Shown: in pieces, positions 1 through 5,616 of the stretch
Numbering within the stretch: the first letter of the stretch is position 1
How the letters are laid out: every line of letters starts with the position of its first letter
Assembly: GCA_029937205.1 (NCBI GenBank)
Contig: JAPYQV010000062.1
Coordinates: 1 to 10,071 of the forward strand
Length of the DNA stretch: 10,071 bases
From: Alphaproteobacteria bacterium
GTDB lineage: Bacteria > Pseudomonadota > Alphaproteobacteria > UBA828
Direction of reading: 5' to 3'
Program-made: the position numbers and the translations under genes
Notes under the pieces: model-generated
Told to the model about the DNA's origin: nothing
What the model saw: the letters and a program-made list of their open reading frames with translations, nothing else
Databases searched by the model: none

Positions 1-168
1 GTCTGATAGACCTTGCGGAGTAATGGCATAGGATTCACTAAATCCTGGCCAATACAATAAAACTAAAACAAAAACGGCATAAAACACCACTGCTGCAGGC
101 AATGCCATCAATACATATGATTCATTATTAGTTAGCTGTTTGTTATGTGGTGTAGATCCTTCTTTCAT
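1..168 (-). CDS. Membrane protein, N-terminal part only (unidentified, possibly transporter permease)
   Basis: On the minus strand an open frame starts with ATG at 168-166 and runs off the left edge of the window after 56 codons. An in-frame TAA two codons upstream (TAA, AAT, GAA, then ATG) fixes this as the first possible start. Residues about 1-18 are polar and begin MKEGSTPHNKQL. Residues about 19-40 (VLMALPAAVVFYAVFVLVLL) form one strongly hydrophobic segment, followed by YWPGFSESYAITPQG. An N-terminal membrane segment after a short cytoplasmic tail is typical of ABC-type permeases and other multi-pass inner-membrane proteins, but too little is present to name a family. Codon use is AT-rich, unlike the genes to the right. 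There is no strong Shine-Dalgarno; AAGAG lies about 12 nt upstream. The gene begins only 23 nt after the tRNA-Met on the same strand, so it may be read from the tRNA promoter. Confidence 0.6.
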   Translation of the reverse strand, partial: MKEGSTPHNKQLTNNESYVLMALPAAVVFYAVFVLVLLYWPGFSESYAITPQGLSD

Positions 169-191
169 TTCATTTTAACTCTTAGAAACAT

Positions 192-268
192 TGGTGGCTA
201 TGGGTGGACTTGAACCACCGACCTCAGCATTATGAGTGCCGCGCTCTAACCAGCTGAGCTACATAGCC
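192..268 (-). tRNA. tRNA-Met(CAT), elongator type
   Basis: The reverse complement folds as a complete 77-nt tRNA. The acceptor stem is GGCTATG/CATAGCC, the D arm is GCTC-AGCTGGTTA-GAGC, and the anticodon stem CGGCA/TGCTG encloses the loop CTCATAA (anticodon CAT). The T arm is GGTGG-TTCAAGT-CCACC, the discriminator is A, and CCA is encoded (192-194). The sequence is close to the familiar bacterial elongator tRNA-Met. The paired first base (G1-C72) and the absence of the initiator's three G:C pairs in the anticodon stem argue against initiator tRNA-fMet; an AUA-reading tRNA-Ile2 with a CAT anticodon is less likely but cannot be fully excluded by eye. Confidence 0.93.
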
Positions 269-283
269 ATTCGGGTTCGAATT

Positions 284-324
284 CCAAAGCGAGTGAGAGA
301 GGAAGGTACTCTTCTGGGCTTTGG
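284..324. repeat. Inverted repeat upstream of tRNA-Met
   Basis: CCAAAGC (284-290) and GCTTTGG (318-324) are perfect 7-bp complements with a 27-nt spacer. The spacer itself contains GAGAG and CTCTT, which could extend a hairpin. It lies 15 nt before the 5' end of tRNA-Met on the minus strand, in the place expected for its promoter or leader. No T-run follows on either strand, so it is not a simple terminator. The role is unknown. Confidence 0.3.
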
Positions 325-403
325 GGCCAGCGATCATCTAGGTTGCACAAGTAGGTGTCAAGCGAGCGAGGCGGACTTACCCGCCGGCTATTGAGTGTCT
401 TAT

Positions 404-429
404 AGTGATCTCAATTTTCATCTATCACT
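404..429. promoter_or_regulatory. Inverted repeat just upstream of thioesterase start (possible operator)
   Basis: AGTGAT (404-409) and ATCACT (424-429) form a perfect 6-bp inverted repeat with a 14-nt spacer. It ends 9 nt before the GTG start of the thioesterase and overlaps the Shine-Dalgarno region. The geometry would suit a dimeric regulator or a small hairpin over the ribosome site. No adjacent regulator gene is visible, so function is inference only. Confidence 0.3.
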
Positions 430-438
430 GAGGTTTGC

Positions 439-930
439 GTGTCGAACTCCATACCCGATAACGGCATCGTTATCACGACCTATTCGGTTTTACCGGAATG
501 GCTCGATTACAACGGCCATATGAATGTGGCGTATTACATTTCAACATTCGACCTCGGTATCGACGCGCTAAAGGCGACCTACGGTATTGACAGTAATTAC
601 ATTGAGAGCGCGCAACGTTCGACGGTGGCTCTCGAAGCGCATATCACCTACCAGTATGAAGCGTCACTCGGGGAAGAACTTCGGGTCGATACGCGCATCT
701 TAGACTTCGATGCGAAGCGGACGCATCTCTATCAGGAAATGTATCGTGGTGAAGACTTACTTGCGACCCAGGAGACCCTTTCGATCAGTTTCGATTTGAA
801 GGCGCGTAGAAGCTGTCCATTTGGCGCCGATATTGCGGCGAATATCGAACGACTTCAGGACGCGCAACGATCACTTCCGCGCCCGGACTGGGGTAGATAT
901 AGGAATAGAGAATGTAAGGATTTTATATAA
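439..930 (+). CDS. Hotdog-fold acyl-CoA thioesterase (4HBT-like, betainyl-CoA thioesterase type)
   Basis: This 163-residue protein is the usual size for a single hotdog domain. Family motifs are visible: PEWLDYNGHMNVAYY at about residues 19-33, with Asp23, Gly26, His27 and Asn29 in the active-site loop and helix; then LEAHITYQYEASLGEEL; then DAKRTHLYQEMYRG and LLATQETLSISFD in the central beta strands; and RRSCPF near the end. The wording is closest to thioesterases linked to carnitine and betaine catabolism (CdhB type), which hydrolyse a small acyl-CoA in the cytoplasm; this substrate is inferred from family resemblance only. The start is GTG at 439, with GAGG at 430-433 placed 5 nt upstream; no ATG fits. 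The last residues (RNRECKDFI) are encoded in suddenly AT-rich DNA and do not resemble a usual family ending, so the C-terminus may have been altered by the rearrangement next door. The gene reads toward the tRNA scar at 961. Confidence 0.85.
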   Translation: MSNSIPDNGIVITTYSVLPEWLDYNGHMNVAYYISTFDLGIDALKATYGIDSNYIESAQRSTVALEAHITYQYEASLGEELRVDTRILDFDAKRTHLYQEMYRGEDLLATQETLSISFDLKARRSCPFGADIAANIERLQDAQRSLPRPDWGRYRNRECKDFI

Positions 931-960
931 AGGTTAATCTATTGATATAATGGATTTAAT

Positions 961-984
961 TGGTTGCGGGGAGAGGATTTGAAC
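961..984 (-). other. 3' fragment of a tRNA gene (probably tRNA-fMet): likely attachment-site remnant
   Basis: Read on the minus strand this is the 3' quarter of a tRNA: G53, T loop TTCAAAT, T-stem half CCTCT, acceptor half CCCCGCA, then ACCA. The CCCCGCAACCA end is typical of bacterial initiator tRNA-fMet, where base 1 does not pair with A72. The sequence upstream (985 onward) does not continue as a tRNA: the T stem is broken one base past the loop, and no anticodon or D arm follows. A truncated 3' tRNA end beside a tyrosine recombinase remnant is the classic attR scar of an element that inserted into a tRNA gene. The polarity places the element to the right of 984 and older chromosome to the left. 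The identification of the parent tRNA is moderately sure. Confidence 0.7.
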
Positions 985-990
985 TCTATG

Positions 991-1020
991 GCGGCCATTC
1001 GGTCTAGCAGAGATGGCCGC
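991..1020. repeat. Inverted repeat between tRNA fragment and recombinase remnant
   Basis: GCGGCCAT (991-998) and ATGGCCGC (1013-1020) are perfect 8-bp complements around a 14-nt spacer. It lies 6 nt inside the tRNA 3' fragment and 20 nt beyond the stop codon of the recombinase remnant. There is no T-run after it on either strand, so a recombinase-binding core site or a structured 3' end of the recombinase mRNA is more plausible than an intrinsic terminator. Confidence 0.4.
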
Positions 1021-1040
1021 TTAAGATCCGGGTGAAGTGA

Positions 1041-1259
1041 TCACCACCGCAAACTCTCCGCTGCGCGTTTCAAATACTCAGGCGAATACTTGGCGTAAAC
1101 CCGCTCGGTCAAACGGCTGTCCGAGTGACCCAGCATGGCGGCGATCTCAGACATTGGGACGCGGCGTTCGGCCATGCGCACGGCGGCGGTATGTCGCAGG
1201 ACGTGCGGCGTGCAATTCTCGAGGCCGGCCCGAGTTGCTGCGGCGGCGAACCCCTTTTT
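1041..1259 (-). pseudogene. int: Tyrosine recombinase (phage-type integrase), C-terminal fragment
   Basis: Seventy-two codons from KKGFAAAATRAGL to SLRW and a TGA stop match the end of the phage-integrase catalytic domain. Visible are HVLRHTAA (the H-x-x-R box), LGHSDSRLTE (the second His) and RVYAKYSPEY, whose first Tyr is the expected nucleophile. The N-terminal core-binding domain and the first catalytic Arg are absent. The frame stays open to 1349 (a TTG), but everything upstream of 1259 is the repeat also found at 8043-8200, not integrase, and there is no proper start. The fragment is therefore a dead remnant cut exactly at the repeat edge. It sits 56 bp from the tRNA 3' fragment, the usual place for the integrase of a tRNA-targeting element. 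Confidence 0.85.
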
Positions 1260-1365
1260 GATGCGCGATCGTCGCCTTTTCGATCGGCGCAATATTTCGA
1301 GATCGAGGAGATCATAGATCCGCGGGACACCCGGTCCGGTGTCGTTCAACCATCGGGCTTAGTGG
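1258..1365. repeat. Direct repeat, left copy (R1), bracketing the hyu cluster
   Basis: Bases 1258-1337 match 8043-8122 in 78 of 80 positions; the differences are at 1290 and 1327. From there 1338-1348 matches 8173-8183 exactly, and 1349-1365 matches 8184-8200 in 12 of 17. The left copy lacks 50 bp present in the right copy, between two CCGGTCC motifs. The repeat begins at the break in the recombinase fragment and ends inside the last codons of the HyuB gene, whose TGA stop (1346-1348) lies within it. It contains a GATC-rich hairpin (CGATCG twice, about 1265-1287). Confidence 0.85.
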
Positions 1366-3367
1366 TGTATTTGTAGAGATCCTTCCAATAATGCTCGAGC
1401 GTTTCATCACTGGCGCAACTCGTGCACTCGAGTTCCGGATCGCTGACCTCAAGCAGGCCTTTTTTAATCAAAGTCTCGGCGTAGGGTCCCCGGTCGATCA
1501 GTTTGGTCGGGCCTCGACGTTCTGCAATTTCCCGGCGCAGTTGATCGGTCGCACCCATATCGACCTCGAATGTTTCCACGTCCATGACAACACCGTACTC
1601 GCGCTCGGCGCTGCTTTGGGATACTAGCTGCCGCACTACATCCATCCGGACCGCTTCGATGTCGCGTTCTAATGGGTCACCCCAACCGCCGCCGCCGGGG
1701 GTTACCAAGCGAATCAAATCATTGGCTTTCACCGGGATTGCGTCGCGGCTGTAGAACACGTTTTCTTCCTCAGGCGCGCCGGGGTTCTTGGTCGAGCCGC
1801 CGGGCGCGCCCCAGCGGCCGCCTTTGATACCGATACATGCGAACGCCGTACGTTCAGTGACGGTGGTGTAATGCCCGTCGACCAACGTGCGTAATTCTTT
1901 TACGTAACCTAGTCCGCCTCGATATTTACCTGGCCCGCCAGAATCAATCGCCAGTCCGACACGTTCCACAGTCACCGGAAAGCGCTGCTCAATGAACTCT
2001 GCCGGAAGGTTCTTGGAATAGGGCACAAGATCGACCGCGTCGGTACCGTCCGCATAGGGTCGCGCGCCAGACCCTGCGCCAAAAATCTCACGCATCAAAA
2101 ATAGCTTTCCTTCAAAGTCCTCACCGTAAAGGCCGTAAATTTGAATGTTCTGCATATCGGCGACGACTTCGCCGTCGAACGCCTTAGCGAGCGCCACAGT
2201 ATAGGCACTGATCATGCGCAGCATGCATGTCATCCGCGAAACGACCGGTGCAGGGAACTCTGAACTTAGAATGCTTCGTTTCGGAATACGGCAACGGAAT
2301 GCGTCTGTGACTCCCTCATTGATAATAATCCCAGGGATTTGGGCCTTGAAAAATGCCCCTAACCATTTCGAGTAGTGACGGCCATCGAGTGCCCAATTTA
2401 TCGGCCCCTTGGCTTGCCCCGCGGTACCCTCGAAGTCGAGCACCATCTTTTCAGGATACTTGCGCATTGTGATCTTCATTTTGACCGGTTCGTCCAGGGT
2501 CAAGCCGTCATTCTCGATGAAGTCTTCGCCGATGAATTCGCCCTCGGGGAAAAAGGGGAGACCTTTCTCGCGCACAACTTCGGCGCAACGCTCGATTATT
2601 TCGAAAAAGGCGCCTTCGACCATGTCGCGGCCGAAGCTTTCGCACAGTTCAACGATGCGACGCCGGATAATCTCGTTGGCACCGACGAAAGCATCGATGT
2701 CACCGCGCAGATCATCAGGGAAACGCGAATTGCGCAGAATAATGTCGTACAAGCCCTCATTCAAAACGCCTTCTTCCAAGAGCTTGACGGGAGGGCACAT
2801 CGTTCCTTCTTCAAAGATGCTGCGCGATGTGTTCGGCCAGGACCCTGCCATGCGCCCGCCGACATCGCTGACGTGGCCAAATATTTGCCCGAACCCGATC
2901 AGTAACTGGTCAAAAAAGATTGGAGTAACGACACAATAGTCCGGCAGATGCCCGATGGTGCCTGCGGACTCGTAGACGTCGTTGTAAATAAAGACGTCGC
3001 CGGGTCGGATCTTTTCCAGCGGGAATTTCATGCGGATTGGGTCGGCCGTCGCGGCCCACGAAACGCGCGATATCGAGAGACAATCGAGGGTATTGAGCGA
3101 CGCGCGGTAATCATGCTGCTCGCGGATGATAGTGGATCGCGCGGTGCGTTCGACCGCGGCCTCGGCTTCCATCACTGCCGCCTCTATCCCACCGTCCACG
3201 ATATCAACGAGGATCGGGTCGAGATTCTCTCGTATCGCATTTATGCGCGCCCGGTAAGCCGGGTCACGATCGACCTTGCCGTAGCGAAACGGTGCGTAGT
3301 CGCGAAAGGCAGTCTCTTCATCGGCCTTATCGTAGTACGTTTGTGAAAAGTTTTGTTCGCCAGTCAT
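1346..3367 (-). CDS. hyuB: HyuB-like subunit (hydantoinase B / oxoprolinase / ketone carboxylase beta family)
   Basis: The 673-residue protein has the Hydantoinase_B signature. It shows RPGDVFIYNDVY with the following GHLPD at about residues 121-143, FGHVSDVGG at about 163-171, EGTMCPPVKLLEEG at about 187-200, DSGGPGKYRGGLGY, and the C-terminal TPGGGGWGDPLERD box ending near residue 568. In this family HyuB is the partner of a HyuA ATPase; the complex hydrolyses cyclic amides (hydantoin, oxoproline, lactam) or carboxylates ketones in the cytoplasm. About 55 residues follow the normal family end, including DRGPYAETLIKKGLL and an ELECTSC motif with a CxxC pair that could bind metal. The ATG start at 3367 has AGGAT 8 nt upstream. 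It is the last gene of the cluster, 101 bp after the preceding HyuA gene. Its stop lies within repeat R1, so its last codons may be repeat-derived. The substrate cannot be told from sequence. Confidence 0.9.
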   Translation of the reverse strand: MTGEQNFSQTYYDKADEETAFRDYAPFRYGKVDRDPAYRARINAIRENLDPILVDIVDGGIEAAVMEAEAAVERTARSTIIREQHDYRASLNTLDCLSISRVSWAATADPIRMKFPLEKIRPGDVFIYNDVYESAGTIGHLPDYCVVTPIFFDQLLIGFGQIFGHVSDVGGRMAGSWPNTSRSIFEEGTMCPPVKLLEEGVLNEGLYDIILRNSRFPDDLRGDIDAFVGANEIIRRRIVELCESFGRDMVEGAFFEIIERCAEVVREKGLPFFPEGEFIGEDFIENDGLTLDEPVKMKITMRKYPEKMVLDFEGTAGQAKGPINWALDGRHYSKWLGAFFKAQIPGIIINEGVTDAFRCRIPKRSILSSEFPAPVVSRMTCMLRMISAYTVALAKAFDGEVVADMQNIQIYGLYGEDFEGKLFLMREIFGAGSGARPYADGTDAVDLVPYSKNLPAEFIEQRFPVTVERVGLAIDSGGPGKYRGGLGYVKELRTLVDGHYTTVTERTAFACIGIKGGRWGAPGGSTKNPGAPEEENVFYSRDAIPVKANDLIRLVTPGGGGWGDPLERDIEAVRMDVVRQLVSQSSAEREYGVVMDVETFEVDMGATDQLRREIAERRGPTKLIDRGPYAETLIKKGLLEVSDPELECTSCASDETLEHYWKDLYKYTTKPDG

Positions 3368-3468
3368 AGCACTATCCTATTTTTATGCCTTTGCTACCTC
3401 GGACAATCTCTGACCAGTTCTTGCTACGTCATGGTGCATGAGACTGCCCGCCGCTAATCGCTTCCCTG

Positions 3469-5529
3469 CTAACTCTTGGTCAGTACGAGGCAACCCCATT
3501 CGTCGATTCGCCCATGCCAGCCCGGATTGACGACAGTAGTGGAATCGTATTGCTCGATGATCGCCGGGCCGTCGATTAGGTTTCCGGCCTTGAGTTGATC
3601 CCGGACGAAGATTGGACAGGAAACTTTGCCTCGGCTTTGCGGAAAATACACTTCGGTGGTATCTCGCAGTGCGGCATCCGGAGCACTGCCTCCACTTGCC
3701 ACAACCGGGATCTGTGGCCGCTTCAGTAGCCCCAGTCCGGTAACACCGATGTTGACCAATTCGACATGCTCGCGACCTTCATACGAGTAGCCATACAGAT
3801 CTTTGTGGGACGCGTGAAAAGCGGAGATAGCATCATCAACGCATTCGATGATCGGCCTCCCATCCACTGCCATAGGGATTCGAATTTCATAGGCCTGCCC
3901 CCCATAACGCATATCGAGAAAGTGTGTGAGGAGCATCGTCTCTGGCTTGAAACCCTCGCCCGCAAGACGCTCGGTTACGCGTGCTTCGAGCTCATCGAAT
4001 TGTGAGGCAATCCTTTCACGGTCGAGTTGATCTTCACGTTGTACGTCGGTATGCACGAGATCGACGCGCACGTCAGTGAGCAATAAGCCGTATGCTGAAG
4101 TGACGCCGGGACTCGGCGGGATAACAACCTGTTTCATTCCTAACCAGTCGGCTAGATAACATGCGTGTAATGGTCCCGCCCCGCCGAAGGCAACCAGTGC
4201 ATAGTCTCGTGGATCGCGTCCGCGCTTGACCGATACAGTGCGGATACCGGCGGCCATATTTTCGATCGCTATTCGTAGAATTCCGTCGGCGGCATCGACC
4301 AGCTCAAGGTTCAACGCTTCAGCGATCGTATTCACCGCAACGGCGGCACTATTGTAATCCAGCTCCACTCCACCGCCAGCGAGTGCTGAGGTCAGCCGGC
4401 CGAGCACGAGATTGGCGTCAGTTACAGTCGGCAGTTCACCGCCGTTGCCATAACACGCCGGCCCTGGAAAAGAGCCAGCGCTGTTGGGCCCGACCTTGAG
4501 ACTGCGCCCCCCTGCGAGCCAAGCGATCGAGCCACCTCCGGCACCCACGGTGTGAATATCGATCATCGGTGTCTTGATGTCGTAGATATCGACCCGTCCC
4601 TCGGTCAGCATACGCGGCGCGCCGTTTTCGACCAGGCAAATGTCGGCGGACGTACCGCCGACGTCAAAACAGATGATATTGGGAAAGCCACTAAGGTTGC
4701 CAAAATGGCAGGCGGCGATAACGCCCGCTGCCGGGCCTGACAGCGCGGCGGCTATGGGCAGGCGCGATATTTCTTCAGCCTGGGCCAGACCGCCGCTGGA
4801 TCGCATAATGTAAAATGGCGCCGTGATCTCGCGGCTGCGCAAATAGTCTTCGAGTTTTTCATGATAACTTGATAGCAACGGCATTAACGCGGTGTTGAGA
4901 CACGTCGTATTTGTGCGCTCGTATTCGCGATATTCGCGCAGAATGTCAGACGAAATCGAGATAAAGCATTCCGGATAAACTTCCTGGATCAAGTCGCGGA
5001 CTTCCTGCTCATGGACGGGGTTGCGATAAGAATGCAGCAGCGACACGGCCACAGCTTCGACCCCGAGCTTTCTGAACTCGGCCGCGAGTGTGCGGACCTC
5101 ATCGGGATTTATCTTGAATTCCTCGTCTCCCTTAACATTAAGTCGTCCCTCGACTTCGCGCACCAGCTCAAGGGGCACGACCCGCCTTGGCTTGATCCAC
5201 CAGGTAATGTCTCCAAAATCACCCGGGACTGTTTGGCGGGCGACTTCGAGTACGCCGCGATAACCGCGTGTGACGATCAGACCGAGTTCTGAATATTTAT
5301 GTTCAAGGATCGCGTTGGTCGCGACCGTGGTGCCATGAAAGACCGCAACAATTTCGTCTGCATTCACCGCGCTGTTGTCGGTGATATGTTCGATGCCGTT
5401 GATGAAACCGTTGGCCGGGTCGTCTGGGGTGCTTGGCACTTTGGCGACGTGCAGTTCACCAGAATCCTCGTTTAATGCGACGATATCGGTGAATGTTCCA
5501 CCAATATCAACAGCTAACCGCCAAGCCAT
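3469..5529 (-). CDS. hyuA: HyuA-like ATPase subunit 1 (hydantoinase A / oxoprolinase / ketone carboxylase alpha family)
   Basis: The 686-residue protein carries all the ASKHA-type nucleotide-binding signatures of HyuA: DIGGTFTD at residues 8-15, HGTTVATNAILE at about 65-76, LLHSYRNPVHE at about 164-174, REYERTNTT at about 201-209, SGPAAGV, CFDVGGTSADI at about 287-297, DIHTVGAGGGSIA at about 324-336, GPACYGNGG at about 356-364, and FGGAGPLHA in the adenosine-binding region. It should hydrolyse ATP to activate a carbonyl or amide substrate, together with HyuB. ATG at 5529 is preceded by GGGAGGAAGGG, a strong ribosome site. It lies 87 bp after the other HyuA gene and 101 bp before HyuB, all on one strand, so a single transcript is likely. 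This is the more canonical of the two paralogs. Whether the complex is a hydrolase or a carboxylase is not decided by the sequence. Confidence 0.92.
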   Translation of the reverse strand: MAWRLAVDIGGTFTDIVALNEDSGELHVAKVPSTPDDPANGFINGIEHITDNSAVNADEIVAVFHGTTVATNAILEHKYSELGLIVTRGYRGVLEVARQTVPGDFGDITWWIKPRRVVPLELVREVEGRLNVKGDEEFKINPDEVRTLAAEFRKLGVEAVAVSLLHSYRNPVHEQEVRDLIQEVYPECFISISSDILREYREYERTNTTCLNTALMPLLSSYHEKLEDYLRSREITAPFYIMRSSGGLAQAEEISRLPIAAALSGPAAGVIAACHFGNLSGFPNIICFDVGGTSADICLVENGAPRMLTEGRVDIYDIKTPMIDIHTVGAGGGSIAWLAGGRSLKVGPNSAGSFPGPACYGNGGELPTVTDANLVLGRLTSALAGGGVELDYNSAAVAVNTIAEALNLELVDAADGILRIAIENMAAGIRTVSVKRGRDPRDYALVAFGGAGPLHACYLADWLGMKQVVIPPSPGVTSAYGLLLTDVRVDLVHTDVQREDQLDRERIASQFDELEARVTERLAGEGFKPETMLLTHFLDMRYGGQAYEIRIPMAVDGRPIIECVDDAISAFHASHKDLYGYSYEGREHVELVNIGVTGLGLLKRPQIPVVASGGSAPDAALRDTTEVYFPQSRGKVSCPIFVRDQLKAGNLIDGPAIIEQYDSTTVVNPGWHGRIDEWGCLVLTKS

Positions 5530-5616
5530 AGTCCCTTCCTCCCATTTCGTCTGTATTCAATTCCGCACGTCAATTTTGTTCTCCGGCAATCCACGAGTTT
5601 GACCGTATTTACCGAC

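Noticed and set aside
271..284. GGTTCGAATTCC, resembling a tRNA T arm
   Set aside because: The flanking five bases do not pair as a T stem and no CCA or acceptor follows; TTCGAA is a simple palindrome.
371..386. GGCGG-ACTTAC-CCGCC hairpin
   Set aside because: Only a 5-bp stem without a following T-run, and not placed at the end of any gene; a chance GC palindrome is likely.
946..951. Perfect TATAAT, a -10-like hexamer on the plus strand
   Set aside because: No plausible -35 lies 16-18 bp upstream and nothing downstream on the plus strand would be transcribed; it is likely chance in an AT-rich patch.
2375..2939. Two overlapping 176-codon plus-strand open frames inside the HyuB gene
   Set aside because: They are antisense shadows of a well-conserved coding sequence and show no domain or start signal of their own.
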